Origin: Bacteroidota bacterium
GTDB taxonomy: Bacteria; Bacteroidota; Bacteroidia; Chitinophagales; Chitinophagaceae
Assembly (NCBI GenBank): GCA_018266615.1
Contig: JAFEAB010000099.1
Span: forward strand, 1-62,591
DNA: 62,591 nt
Direction: 5' to 3'
Shown: piece by piece, positions 46,937 through 56,083 of the stretch
Layout of the letters: every line of letters starts with the position of its first letter
Numbering within the stretch: position 1 is the stretch's first letter
The notes under the pieces: generated by a model
The model's input: only the letters and a program-made list of their open reading frames with translations
The model's database searches: none
What the model was told of the DNA's origin: nothing
Position numbers and translations under genes: made by a program

Positions 46937-47980
46937 TTACCTGTTACTGCTGATGATGAGGTTACAAAGTTTAAAAAGAACCCGGGCTCCCACATTCTCG
47001 TCCCATTCGTTGGAACTAACACCCACTTCATTTAAATCGAAGCCAATTATTTTTCTCCCGCTTTGCTGTATTTTTTTGAACAGATAAAACACTTCTTCCA
47101 CCTGGAACCCGCCGTGCACCGGCGTTCCGGTATTGGGGCATAGTTTAGGATCCAGGCCATCAATATCAAAACTAATATAAACGAAGGGTGGTAGCTGTTG
47201 TACAATTTCATCGGCGATGCGGCTCCAGATTTCCCCTTCATAGATCCGGTTGCGGATATCCTGATCGAAATAAGTGGATATACGGCCATGGCCCGATTGA
47301 ATCAGCATCATTTCGCTATCGCTGTAATCCCTGATTCCCGCCTGTACCAGCTTCTTTACCTGAGGGATCTGCTCCAACGCATTGAACATGATGGAGGCGT
47401 GTGAATACTTAAATCCTTCAAAAGCTTCCCGCAAATCGCAGTGGGCATCTATCTGCAGGATACCAAATTCGGGATATTTATCTGCAATGGCTTTATAAAA
47501 ACCTAACGGTGAACTGTGATCGCCACCGAGCAAACCTACCAATTTTTCCCTTTGTAGCAGGTCGGTCGTTTGCTGATAAACCCATTCATTTAAAAAAGCA
47601 CTTCCTTCATTAATTTCCCGGAGGATTTTCATCATAAACCGATTGTCCTCAATTTTTCCATCATGAGATATATAATTGATGTATAATTCGGCTTCCTTCC
47701 GGAGGTAATCGCTTTTGGTAAGGATTTTTTGATCGGTAGGGCGCATATAAATTCCCTCGCGCCAGCAATCCGGGTATTCGCGATCATACAAATCAACCTG
47801 CATACTCGCCCCCATCATATGTTCCGGCGCCCGGGCCGTTCCAGACCGGTAACTCACTGTTACCTCCCAGGGAATGGGTAATATAACCAACCGGGCATCT
47901 TCTTCTGTAAAGGGTAAACCGAAAAGATTATTTTCCGGATTACTCACCTGGTTGGGGTCAAAATTCAACAAGTCGGCCAT
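46937..47980 (-). CDS. Arginase/agmatinase/formimidoylglutamase family ureohydrolase
   Basis: 347 residues. Binuclear manganese site: His155 in GGDHSSPLG, Asp178-His180-Asp182 in DAHCDLR, Asp272 and Asp274 in FDIDGLDPKLCPNTG. The substrate (arginine, agmatine, formimidoylglutamate or other guanidine) cannot be fixed; the N-terminal 100 residues are longer than in classical agmatinase and typical of a Bacteroidota group. First gene of the operon, with minus-strand promoter box TAAATTTG (complement of 48001-48008). Confidence 0.88.
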   Translation of the reverse strand: MADLLNFDPNQVSNPENNLFGLPFTEEDARLVILPIPWEVTVSYRSGTARAPEHMMGASMQVDLYDREYPDCWREGIYMRPTDQKILTKSDYLRKEAELYINYISHDGKIEDNRFMMKILREINEGSAFLNEWVYQQTTDLLQREKLVGLLGGDHSSPLGFYKAIADKYPEFGILQIDAHCDLREAFEGFKYSHASIMFNALEQIPQVKKLVQAGIRDYSDSEMMLIQSGHGRISTYFDQDIRNRIYEGEIWSRIADEIVQQLPPFVYISFDIDGLDPKLCPNTGTPVHGGFQVEEVFYLFKKIQQSGRKIIGFDLNEVGVSSNEWDENVGARVLFKLCNLIISSNR

Positions 47981-48000
47981 AATCTGTACTTAAAAGGCCA

Positions 48001-48008
48001 CAAATTTA
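48001..48008 (-). promoter_or_regulatory. -7 box TAAATTTG for the arginase operon
   Basis: Perfect TAnnTTTG on the minus strand, 21 bases upstream of the start codon at 47980. Confidence 0.55.
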
Positions 48009-48072
48009 GCACCTGTACCTTATCAAAATGCAAAATTGCCTGAACTACCCCACAAACAACGAGGTTTTAGAT

Positions 48073-48080
48073 TACCTTTG
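48073..48080 (+). promoter_or_regulatory. -7 box TACCTTTG for ccmE
   Basis: Perfect TAnnTTTG 17 bases before the ATG at 48097, which helps to choose that start over an earlier in-frame ATG at 48028. Confidence 0.6.
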
Positions 48081-48096
48081 CGCAAGAATAAAAAAG

Positions 48097-48522
48097 ATGA
48101 AAAAGACGCACATCATTATTCTGGTAGGAATTGCAGCGCTCATCGTGGGTCTTCTTACTTATGCGGTTGATTTTTCAACTTACGACAGCATTGCCTCTGC
48201 CCGAAAAAAAGAAGGAAAGTTTGTCCATATTATTGCAAAGCTTGATAAAGACCAACCTGTTGAATATGATCCAATAAAAAATCCCAACTACCTCAGTTTT
48301 ACTGCCATCGACAGCCTTGGAAATAAGACGAAGGTGGTGTATCTGAACAGCAAACCCACGGATTTTGAAAAAAGTGAAAGGCTGGTGATGAAGGGCACCA
48401 TGAAACCGGAATATTTTGAATGTAAAGACATGCTGCTGAAATGCCCCAGCAAGTACAAGGACGACAAAGAACAACTTCAAAAGAATGTGACAGCCACCAC
48501 CGGAAACGGCGAGTCGCGCTAA
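48097..48522 (+). CDS. ccmE: Cytochrome c maturation protein CcmE, CxxxY type
   Basis: 141 residues. N-terminal membrane anchor (KTHIIILVGIAALIVGLLTY), then an OB-fold periplasmic domain. Classical CcmE binds haem covalently through a histidine in HxxxY; here the position reads CPSKY (Cys116 to Tyr120), the cysteine variant known from Desulfovibrio and archaea. Another Cys lies at 109. The frame upstream to 48028 lacks a signal and contains the promoter box, so ATG 48097 is chosen. ccmF follows after 9 bases. Confidence 0.88.
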   Translation: MKKTHIIILVGIAALIVGLLTYAVDFSTYDSIASARKKEGKFVHIIAKLDKDQPVEYDPIKNPNYLSFTAIDSLGNKTKVVYLNSKPTDFEKSERLVMKGTMKPEYFECKDMLLKCPSKYKDDKEQLQKNVTATTGNGESR

Positions 48523-48531
48523 TTATACAGT

Positions 48532-51042
48532 ATGAAATTTGAGGGTGAACACCTCCTGCCCGGCCAATTAGGCCATTTCTTTATCATTTTAGGATTAATA
48601 GCCTCGGGTGTTGCCGCTTTTTCCTTTATTAAAAGCATCGCAACTAAAGAAATCCAACAAAAATCTTCCTGGGAAAAATTAGCCCGGTATAGTTTTATTA
48701 CGCAGGGCATTTCATTGCTCCTTATTTTTTCCGTTCTTTTTTATATCTGTTACAACCACCTCTTCGAGTACATGTATGCGTACAAGCATGCATCCAAAGA
48801 GTTGGAATCCAAATTTCTCCTGGCCTGTATTTGGGAAGGACAGGAAGGAAGTTTTCTGTTATGGGCCATATGGCAGGCGGTTTTGGGATATATTATTCTT
48901 CGCCGTAAAAAGGAATGGAGCAGTTCGGTACTTGCGGTAATCAGTATTGCCCAGGTTTGCCTGTTTTTCATGATCCTGGGAATTTATTTTGGTGATGTAC
49001 GGATAGGAAACAGCCCTTTTACACTTACCCGGAATGAAATTGCAGCACCCATATTTTCGAGACCCGATTACCTGAATCTGATCCAGGATGGAATGGGGCT
49101 GAATGTATTATTGAGAAATTACTGGATGGTGATCCACCCTCCCTTTTTGTTTTTAGGTTTTGCTTCTACTATTGTACCCTTCGCCTTTGCCATCAGTTCC
49201 CTGATTCAGAAAAAATATACACAATGGGTTAAACCCGCTATCCCCTGGACTCTATTTAGCATTTGTGTGTTAGGGTTAGGTATTATGATGGGAGGAAAAT
49301 GGGCCTATGAATCCCTGAGTTTTGGGGGGTATTGGGCCTGGGATCCGGTGGAAAATGCTTCGTTTGTTCCCTGGCTGATTATTGTAGCCGGGATGCATAC
49401 CATGCTTATTTTTAATGCCACCGGCCATTCATTAAGGGCCAGCTTCTTTTTTGCCATGATGGGCTTTGTTTTTGTACTCTACTCTACTTTCCTTACCCGA
49501 ACCGGTGTGCTCGGCGATGCCTCGGTGCATGCTTTTACCGAAGCCGGAAAAGCCATCAATGTAATGATCGGCTCCTTTGTGTTCCTGTTTGCAGTTCCGG
49601 CACTGCTGCTGTTTTTTGTGCGGTACGCTAAAATTCCTGCCATACATAAAGAGGAAGCTACAGGATCCAGGGAGTTCTGGATGTTCATAGGTTCCCTGAT
49701 GCTTTTTCTTACCTCAATTTTTATAATTGCCAAAACATCGCTTCCGGTTTATAATAAGCTATTTGGAACCAATATTGCCAATCCGGAAGATGTGGAATTC
49801 TCTTATAATAAGGTAGTGGTGATAGTTGCCTTTATCATCGGCCTGCTTACCGCCGTTGGCCAATACCTGAAATACAAAGAAACACCGGCAAAGTACCTGC
49901 TGAAAAAAATTGCGGTACCCACCCTGGTGGCCGCTGTGGTAGCCACTTTATTGGGTATATTTTATCCCATTCATTTTTACAAACATGGAATGGGATTCCT
50001 GATTGCCATATATGCTGCGTTGTTTGCCGCCATCTATTCAGTGATTGCCAATGCCTATTATATCTGGGGTGGCTTAAAAGGAAATCTCCGTTTTTCGGGA
50101 GGCTCCGTTTCCCATGCCGGTTTCGCACTCATGATTGCAGGGATGCTTATATCGTCGGGCAACAAACAGGTGATCAGTAATGCCAGCGTAAATGGCATCA
50201 ATATTCCGGTAGCAAAAGATGCCAACGGCAAACAGACCGAAGACCCAATGGAAAACCTGACCCTGCTACGGGATGTGCCCACCACCATGGGCGATTACTG
50301 GGTAACCTATACGGGCAAGACATTTGGCAACGAGAAAGGTAAAAGGTTTTACCACCTCCAGTTCCAGAAAAAGGACAGCAGTAAATCGAAGGAGGAATTT
50401 AGCCTCAATCCGGATGTTTATGTGATGAAGGATAATAACATGAGCAGCAATCCCGACACCCGGAATTACCTCAGCAAGGATATCTTCACCTATATTTCCT
50501 TTGCCCTTAACGAATCGGGTAACCGCGATACCGGCTCCTTCCATATCATGGAGATGAACCCCGGCGATACCGGCTATTATGATCATGGCTATGTTATCCT
50601 GAACAAAGTGGAACGTAACCCCGATAACGGAAAATATCACTTTAAACCCAACGATGTGGCCATGCAGGCCGATGTACGGATTGTAAATAAAGATGGGAAG
50701 AGCGTAACAGCTCATCCTGCCATCCAGGTAGATAATATTGGCATTGTAAATTTCGACGATACGCTGTACGCACAAAATATGTTTGTTCGTTTTGCCGGAA
50801 TCAGTAAAGAGGGGAAAGTGAAAATCGGGGTAAAAACCTCAAACGGAGTAATTGACTTTATTACCGTAAAGGCCTATGTTTTCCCCTGGATCAATATTGT
50901 TTGGCTGGGAATAGCCTTCATGGCAATTGGCGCCCTGATGAGTGTGCTCCAGCGAACGCAGGCAAAACCCCGGGTTTGGGCGGCGGTGTTGGTAGTTGCC
51001 AGTCTGGCAATTTTCTACCTTTTCCTCTTTGCCAACCAATAA
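48532..51042 (+). CDS. ccmF: Haem lyase CcmF/CcsA-type protein
   Basis: 836 residues, about 15 transmembrane helices. The tryptophan-rich haem-binding WWD motif FGGYWAWDPVENASFVPWL occurs at 264-282. Also WEGQEGSFLLWAIWQ, the conserved HPPFLFLGF with its His, and FLTRTGVLGDASVHAF. The C-terminal 250 residues include a large periplasmic domain and a last helix pair. It attaches haem delivered by CcmE to apocytochromes c. Other ccm genes are not in the window. Confidence 0.93.
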   Translation: MKFEGEHLLPGQLGHFFIILGLIASGVAAFSFIKSIATKEIQQKSSWEKLARYSFITQGISLLLIFSVLFYICYNHLFEYMYAYKHASKELESKFLLACIWEGQEGSFLLWAIWQAVLGYIILRRKKEWSSSVLAVISIAQVCLFFMILGIYFGDVRIGNSPFTLTRNEIAAPIFSRPDYLNLIQDGMGLNVLLRNYWMVIHPPFLFLGFASTIVPFAFAISSLIQKKYTQWVKPAIPWTLFSICVLGLGIMMGGKWAYESLSFGGYWAWDPVENASFVPWLIIVAGMHTMLIFNATGHSLRASFFFAMMGFVFVLYSTFLTRTGVLGDASVHAFTEAGKAINVMIGSFVFLFAVPALLLFFVRYAKIPAIHKEEATGSREFWMFIGSLMLFLTSIFIIAKTSLPVYNKLFGTNIANPEDVEFSYNKVVVIVAFIIGLLTAVGQYLKYKETPAKYLLKKIAVPTLVAAVVATLLGIFYPIHFYKHGMGFLIAIYAALFAAIYSVIANAYYIWGGLKGNLRFSGGSVSHAGFALMIAGMLISSGNKQVISNASVNGINIPVAKDANGKQTEDPMENLTLLRDVPTTMGDYWVTYTGKTFGNEKGKRFYHLQFQKKDSSKSKEEFSLNPDVYVMKDNNMSSNPDTRNYLSKDIFTYISFALNESGNRDTGSFHIMEMNPGDTGYYDHGYVILNKVERNPDNGKYHFKPNDVAMQADVRIVNKDGKSVTAHPAIQVDNIGIVNFDDTLYAQNMFVRFAGISKEGKVKIGVKTSNGVIDFITVKAYVFPWINIVWLGIAFMAIGALMSVLQRTQAKPRVWAAVLVVASLAIFYLFLFANQ

Positions 51043-51162
51043 GGGATCGTGTAATTGAAAACACCCTGAAATGCAGCATTTTAAATAATTTCCCCCTCTA
51101 TATATTTTAGGGTCACTTTAAGGGGTAACAGGTATTAATTATTGAAATGCCTGATTAACTTT

Positions 51163-51807
51163 ATGAAAATGCGCCGGGCCTTAATCATTTCCATTTCCGT
51201 ATTTTTTGGGTGTACCCTTATTACCCAAAGCAGTTTTGCACAATATGGAATTAACGATACCATCCGGCACGAAGCCATTGTTTATAATGGCGATACGATA
51301 GAGTTGAAAACCCTCGATAACTTATACCTATACACCCATCTAACCGAAGCCCAGCGCCGTGCCTATGCCAAATACAACCGGCTTAGGAATGCGGTTTATG
51401 TTACCTACCCTTATGCCCGCCAGGCCGGTATTGTATTGAATGAGATGAATGATAAACTGGCTACCCTGGCAGATAAAAAGGAAAAGAAAATATACATAAA
51501 AAGCAGAGAGTCTGATCTCCGTAAAAAATTCTCCGATCCACTCACCAATCTTTCTGTGTATCAGGGAAAAGTGCTGATGAAGCTGATTAACCGTGAAACC
51601 GGAAACAATTGTTACGAAATCATTAAGGAATATAAGGGAGGTCTTACCGCCCGCTTATACCAAACCGTGGCCTTCTTCTTTGATACCAACCTCAAACAAT
51701 CCTATGATGAAAAGAATGAGGATGCCAGCATCGAAATGTTTGTACGGGAAGTCCAACGGATGTATGGATACCCGGATATTCGCCGCAATGCACTAACCAA
51801 AAGGTAA
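51163..51807 (+). CDS. DUF4294 protein, exported
   Basis: 214 residues from the ATG at 51163. Signal peptide (ALIISISVFFGCTLITQSSFAQ in part; ends SSFAQ). Conserved helical domain: YLYTHLTEAQRRAYAKYNRL, NAVYVTYPYARQAGIVLNEM, and a terminal LYQTVAFFFDTNLKQSYDEK. Family of unknown function, specific to Bacteroidota. Monocistronic. Confidence 0.85.
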   Translation: MKMRRALIISISVFFGCTLITQSSFAQYGINDTIRHEAIVYNGDTIELKTLDNLYLYTHLTEAQRRAYAKYNRLRNAVYVTYPYARQAGIVLNEMNDKLATLADKKEKKIYIKSRESDLRKKFSDPLTNLSVYQGKVLMKLINRETGNNCYEIIKEYKGGLTARLYQTVAFFFDTNLKQSYDEKNEDASIEMFVREVQRMYGYPDIRRNALTKR

Positions 51808-51904
51808 GTTATACACAATACCTTGTTATTTCTGCATAGTTTAAGGCCCATTCTCAATTTAGTACTCAGATTTTCAATGTATCTTGCGCAAGATTTTATA
51901 ACGG

Positions 51905-52636
51905 ATGAAATTGGATATCCTCGCTTTTGGTGCCCACCCCGATGATGTGGAACTTAGTGCCTCCGGTATTCTTCTGCTTGAAAAGAAAAGAGGGAAGAAA
52001 ACCGGAATTATTGATCTTACGGGTGGTGAGTTAGGTACCCGGGGTACGGCTCAAACCCGGGCTAAGGAAGCAGCCGAAAGCGCCAAAATCCTTCAACTGG
52101 AAATAAGGGAAAACCTGGGTATGGCAGATGGTTTCTTTACGAACGATGAAGCACATCAGCTCAAGGTGATTTGCGCCATCCGGAAATACCGTCCCGAAAT
52201 TGTTCTTTGCAATGCCCCGGAAGACCGTCATCCGGATCACGGGAAAGCCGCTAAACTGGTAAGCGATTCCTGTTTTCTTTCGGGCCTAATCAAAGTTCAA
52301 ACCAGCCAGGCTGGCAAGGAACAGGAGGCATGGCGCCCGAAATATGTGCTTCATTATGTTCAGGATCGGTACCTAAAACCTGATTTTGTAGTTGACGTTT
52401 CCGCTGTATTTAATGAAGCATTGAAATCCATCCAGTCTTACCAGACACAATTTTTTTCAGAAGACGCACCTGAAGGTCCCGTTACCTATATTTCTACCCC
52501 TGGATTTCTGGATAGTATCATTTACCGGCATCGAATGTTTGGCAAGATGATTGGAGTAGAATATGCCGAGGGGTTCATTTCCGAAAAAGCAGTAGGGCTT
52601 AAAAACCTCGATTCCCTTATTCTTGAAAATACATAA
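51905..52636 (+). CDS. bshB1: Bacillithiol biosynthesis deacetylase BshB1
   Basis: 243 residues, LmbE/PIG-L fold. Zinc site AHPDDVE (His11, Asp14) and a later His in DRHPDHGKAAKL; IDLTGGELGTRGT and AEGFISEKAVGLKN are characteristic of BshB1. Removes acetate from GlcNAc-malate, the second step in bacillithiol synthesis. The preceding 12-base palindrome TCTTGCGCAAGA (51882-51893) overlaps a weak -7 box. The desaturase gene follows after 9 bases. Confidence 0.9.
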   Translation: MKLDILAFGAHPDDVELSASGILLLEKKRGKKTGIIDLTGGELGTRGTAQTRAKEAAESAKILQLEIRENLGMADGFFTNDEAHQLKVICAIRKYRPEIVLCNAPEDRHPDHGKAAKLVSDSCFLSGLIKVQTSQAGKEQEAWRPKYVLHYVQDRYLKPDFVVDVSAVFNEALKSIQSYQTQFFSEDAPEGPVTYISTPGFLDSIIYRHRMFGKMIGVEYAEGFISEKAVGLKNLDSLILENT

Positions 52637-52645
52637 ACCAACATT

Positions 52646-53719
52646 ATGGCTACTCCCAAATTCGCAAACATTGCAGGTTCCAATTTTCATGCGGAACTTA
52701 AAAAAAGAGTACAGGCCTATTTCCTTGAAAAAAAGAAAAACCCGACGGGTAACTTTAGCTTATTCTTCAAAGCCGGATTGCTTTGGGCGCTCTATATTTT
52801 CTTATACATCCATACGGTATTTTTTACCCCACCCTTATGGATCGCTTTCATTGAATGTTTTATCATGGGCGTATTAACTGCGGCCATCGGTTTTAATGTG
52901 ATGCACGATGGTGGCCACGGATGTTTCAGCGAAAGTAAATTTTGGAACAAAGCGGCGGCCTACTCAGCGAATGCATTGGGCGCAAGTGGAATCTTGTGGC
53001 ACAACAAACACAATATCATTCATCATACCTACACCAACATTGATGGAGTTGATGATGATATTGAGATTAAGCCCATGCTCCGTATGTGCCACACCCAAAA
53101 GCGGTACTTCTTCCACCGCTTCCAGCATATTTATGTGTGGTTGCTTTACCCCATGCTTTTGCTGTTTTGGCTCTTCCATTCCGATTTTGATAAATACTTC
53201 CGTCAAAAAGTGGGCGATGTGCCGCTTAAAAAGATGAGTAAAGGAGAACATGTTCGCTTTTGGATAGCAAAAGTTCTTTATTTCTTTGGTATGGTTGCGG
53301 TTCCTATTTGGCTGGTCGGTTTCCTACCCTGGCTTATCGGTTTTCTGATACTGGCCTTAACGGCAGGCTTTATTCTTAGCGTGGTGTTCCAACTGGCCCA
53401 TACCGTAGAGGAAACCTCTTTTCCCATGCCCGACCCCTCTTCCAATAAACTGGAGGCAGAGTGGGCGTTGCACCAATTGAGTACAACGGCAAATTTTGCC
53501 ACTTCCAATAAAGCCATCAGTTGGTTCATTGGCGGATTAAACTTTCAAATTGAGCATCACCTGTTTCCAAAAATATCACATGTTCACTACCCTGCCATCA
53601 GCAAAATAATCAGGCAAACCTGCCAGGATTTCAATATTCGGTATATTGAATTTCGAAAAATGCGCCATGCCATTTTCTCTCATGCCGGGTATCTTCGAAA
53701 AATGGGAAGGCCCGCATAA
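52646..53719 (+). CDS. Membrane fatty acid desaturase (acyl-CoA or acyl-lipid)
   Basis: 357 residues. Three histidine boxes for the di-iron centre: HDGGH at 87-91, HNIIHH at 122-127, QIEHH at 301-305. Helical hydrophobic segments at about 42-60, 70-85, 160-178, 205-250. The Q in the third box is typical of front-end and related bacterial desaturases (DesA/linoleoyl-CoA type). Introduces a cis double bond in an acyl chain. Ends before a terminator at 53743-53768. Confidence 0.9.
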   Translation: MATPKFANIAGSNFHAELKKRVQAYFLEKKKNPTGNFSLFFKAGLLWALYIFLYIHTVFFTPPLWIAFIECFIMGVLTAAIGFNVMHDGGHGCFSESKFWNKAAAYSANALGASGILWHNKHNIIHHTYTNIDGVDDDIEIKPMLRMCHTQKRYFFHRFQHIYVWLLYPMLLLFWLFHSDFDKYFRQKVGDVPLKKMSKGEHVRFWIAKVLYFFGMVAVPIWLVGFLPWLIGFLILALTAGFILSVVFQLAHTVEETSFPMPDPSSNKLEAEWALHQLSTTANFATSNKAISWFIGGLNFQIEHHLFPKISHVHYPAISKIIRQTCQDFNIRYIEFRKMRHAIFSHAGYLRKMGRPA

Positions 53720-53742
53720 TGAACATCCTAAAAATATTTTTG

Positions 53743-53768
53743 CCCCGCCTATTCATGGCGGGGTTTTA
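53743..53768 (+). terminator. Intrinsic terminator after the desaturase gene
   Basis: CCCCGCC (53743-53749) with GGCGGGG (53757-53763), 7-base loop, followed by TTTT. Confidence 0.8.
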
Positions 53769-53795
53769 TTATGAAGATATTCCTGACCCAATTTG

Positions 53796-53803
53796 TAAAT
53801 TTG
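53796..53803 (+). promoter_or_regulatory. -7 box TAAATTTG for glnS
   Basis: Perfect TAnnTTTG element 16 bases before the glnS ATG at 53820; leader of about 10 bases. Confidence 0.6.
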
Positions 53804-53819
53804 CGGTTTATCCATTTTT

Positions 53820-55478
53820 ATGAGTGAAGAAAAGAGCCTGAATTTTATTGAAGAAATTGTTGAAACCGACCTGGCATCTGGAAAATACCAATCGATCCAT
53901 ACCCGTTTCCCGCCCGAGCCCAACGGATACCTGCACATTGGCCATAGTAAAAGCATTTGCTTAAACTTTGGATTAGCCATAAAATATGGCGGAAAAACAA
54001 ACCTTCGTTTTGATGATACCAACCCCATTACCGAGGAAACCGAATATGTGGATAGCATCAAGGAAGATATCCGCTGGCTTGGATTTGAATGGCATAATGA
54101 ATATTACGCTTCCGATTATTTCGATCAACTATATCACTTTGCTGTAAAATTGATTCAAAAAGGCCTGGCCTATGTGGATGACAGTACGTCCGAAGAAATT
54201 GCCCTGCTAAAAGGAACGCCCTCCGAACCCGGCAAAGACTCCCCTTTCCGAAACAGGACCCGGGAAGAAAACCTGCAATTGTTCGAAGAAATGAAAGCCG
54301 GTAAATATAAAGAGGGTGAGAAGGTGCTGCGCGCCAAAATAAATATGGCCTCTCCCAATATGCTGATGCGCGACCCGTTAATTTATCGTATTAAACATGC
54401 CCACCACCACCGAACCGGCAATACCTGGTGCATTTATCCGATGTACGATTTCGCCCATGGACAAAGCGACAGCATCGAAAAAATTACGCACAGCATCTGT
54501 ACCCTCGAATTCGTAGCACACCGCGAACTTTACGATTGGTTCATCGAAAAACTGGAAATATTCCCCAGCCGCCAATACGAATTTGCGAGGCTGAACATGA
54601 CCTACACGGTAATGAGTAAACGAAAACTTCTGAAATTGGTGAATGAAGGATTTGTAACCGGTTGGGACGACCCCCGGATGCCTACCATCAGCGGTCTCCG
54701 AAGGAAGGGGTTTACTCCGGCCAGCATCCGGATGTTTTGCGATAAAATCGGTGTAGCAAAAAGAGAAAACTTTATCGACCTGGGCCTGCTCGAATTCTGC
54801 CTTCGCGAAGACCTGAATATGACAGCCAAACGGGTTATGGTTGTACTGGATCCCCTGAAGTTAGTCATTAGCAATTTCCCCGATGGAAAAACGGAAATGA
54901 TGCTGGCTGAAAATGGTCCTGATCCGGCTTTGGGAACAAGGGAAATCCCCTTCAGCAAAGAACTTTGGATTGAGAAGGATGATTTTATGGAACTGCCGGC
55001 TAAAAAATGGTTCAGGCTGGCACCCGGGGCCCTGGTTAGGCTTAAGAATGCCTATATCATTCGTTGTGATGGTTTTCTTAAAAATGATGCCGGCGATATT
55101 ATCGAATTACAATGCAGCTACCTTCCCGAAACCAGAAGTGGCGCCGATGAGAGTGGCATAACCGTTAAAGGAACCATCCATTGGGTTAGTGCCGCCCATG
55201 CAAAAACCGCTGAAGTACGATTGTACGACCGGCTGTTTAATACCGAAAATCCTTCGGCAGAAGACGACGATTTCAGAACACATATTAATCCTGATTCGTT
55301 ACAGATAATTAATTCAGCATTTATTGAACCGTCTTTAGAAACTGCAAAAATTGAAGACAGGTATCAATTCCTTCGGAAAGGATATTTCTGTGCCGATAAA
55401 GATTCCACTCCGGAAAAATTAATATTCAACCGGACTGTAACCCTTAAAGACACCTGGGCAAAAGCCACCGGGAAATAA
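53820..55478 (+). CDS. glnS: Glutaminyl-tRNA synthetase
   Basis: 552 residues, class I. HIGH motif at 39-42 (FPPEPNGYLHIGHSKS), KMSKS-like VMSKRKLLKLV near 262, and the anticodon-binding beta barrels in the C-terminal third (KRVMVVLDPLKLVISNFP; GFLKNDAGDIIELQCSY). Charges tRNA-Gln directly, so the organism does not depend on GatCAB for Gln-tRNA. Length matches E. coli GlnRS. Its stop codon directly abuts the stop of the convergent gene at 55479. Confidence 0.96.
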   Translation: MSEEKSLNFIEEIVETDLASGKYQSIHTRFPPEPNGYLHIGHSKSICLNFGLAIKYGGKTNLRFDDTNPITEETEYVDSIKEDIRWLGFEWHNEYYASDYFDQLYHFAVKLIQKGLAYVDDSTSEEIALLKGTPSEPGKDSPFRNRTREENLQLFEEMKAGKYKEGEKVLRAKINMASPNMLMRDPLIYRIKHAHHHRTGNTWCIYPMYDFAHGQSDSIEKITHSICTLEFVAHRELYDWFIEKLEIFPSRQYEFARLNMTYTVMSKRKLLKLVNEGFVTGWDDPRMPTISGLRRKGFTPASIRMFCDKIGVAKRENFIDLGLLEFCLREDLNMTAKRVMVVLDPLKLVISNFPDGKTEMMLAENGPDPALGTREIPFSKELWIEKDDFMELPAKKWFRLAPGALVRLKNAYIIRCDGFLKNDAGDIIELQCSYLPETRSGADESGITVKGTIHWVSAAHAKTAEVRLYDRLFNTENPSAEDDDFRTHINPDSLQIINSAFIEPSLETAKIEDRYQFLRKGYFCADKDSTPEKLIFNRTVTLKDTWAKATGK

Positions 55479-55889
55479 TTACCGGTCAAATGTATTTTGT
55501 GTACGGGGAAATAAAGTGCTTAAAAGCAAAACAAGGGAGAAAACCAGGATCATAAATATTCCCGGCTTTTTGGTTACTTCATTTGGAAAGAGAGAAGCCG
55601 TAAAAACCAGGTAAGTACGAATCGCATAAGCAAATATCAATCCGGCAATAAATAAATTAGCACCCTTTGCCCAGGCTCTGTTAACAAACATCAGCATCAA
55701 CACCAGCAGGGTTAAAACGGTGATAAAGATTCCGGCCCTCCCGTAATAAGTCCCATTGGCAAACGGAATAACATGAAATCCGGTAAACGTTTCGTTTATG
55801 CTGGAAAAATACACCCAGGGTAGAAAGCACGACAGGATGAGCATCAGGGCGGCAACCACGCCGGTAATATGCATAAATTTATTTCTCAT
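55479..55889 (-). CDS. Four-helix membrane protein of unknown function
   Basis: 136 residues with hydrophobic helices at about 8-30, 48-66, 76-95 and 110-127 and short hydrophilic loops. No family recognised. It begins 4 bases after the tRNA-Cys terminator, so it may be expressed by read-through from the tRNA promoter or from a promoter inside. Confidence 0.65.
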   Translation of the reverse strand: MRNKFMHITGVVAALMLILSCFLPWVYFSSINETFTGFHVIPFANGTYYGRAGIFITVLTLLVLMLMFVNRAWAKGANLFIAGLIFAYAIRTYLVFTASLFPNEVTKKPGIFMILVFSLVLLLSTLFPRTQNTFDR

Positions 55890-55892
55890 AAC

Positions 55893-55920
55893 AAAAAAAA
55901 ACGCCCTATTACGGAGGGCG
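55893..55920 (-). terminator. Intrinsic terminator of tRNA-Cys
   Basis: CGCCCT and AGGGCG (complements of 55915-55920 and 55902-55907) form a 6-bp stem followed on the minus strand by nine T (complement of 55893-55901). Confidence 0.8.
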
Positions 55921-55929
55921 AATTAAGGG

Positions 55930-56000
55930 AGGTCCCTAGCGGATTCGAACCGCTGTAGAAGCTTTTGCAGAGCTTTGCCTAGCCACTCGGCCAAAGGACC
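55930..56000 (-). tRNA. tRNA-Cys (anticodon GCA)
   Basis: 71 bases. Acceptor stem GGTCCTT/AGGGACC, D arm GCC/GGC, anticodon stem AAGCT/AGCTT around loop CTGCAAA (anticodon GCA), T arm AGCGG-TTCGAAT-CCGCT, discriminator T as usual for tRNA-Cys. The CCA end is not encoded. A -7 box TATTTTTG (minus strand, 56015-56022) precedes it. Confidence 0.95.
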
Positions 56001-56014
56001 ATTTTTTACAGACG

Positions 56015-56022
56015 CAAAAATA
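56015..56022 (-). promoter_or_regulatory. -7 box TATTTTTG for tRNA-Cys
   Basis: Perfect TAnnTTTG on the minus strand, 14 bases upstream of the tRNA 5' end. Confidence 0.6.
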
Positions 56023-56083
56023 GGGTATTTTTATCCATAATTAATAACCAGAGAAAAGCGATTCCTAAAATCGAACCTACACC

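Noticed and set aside
44922..48096. RiPP precursor peptide next to the radical SAM gene
   Set aside because: No short ORF with leader-core character in the intergenic regions or operon, and no SPASM domain.
51882..51893. 12-base palindrome TCTTGCGCAAGA as an operator of bshB1
   Set aside because: It includes TCTTGC of a common -7 box form and similar GCGCAAG follows other -7 boxes here, so chance is likely; kept only as a remark in the bshB1 entry.
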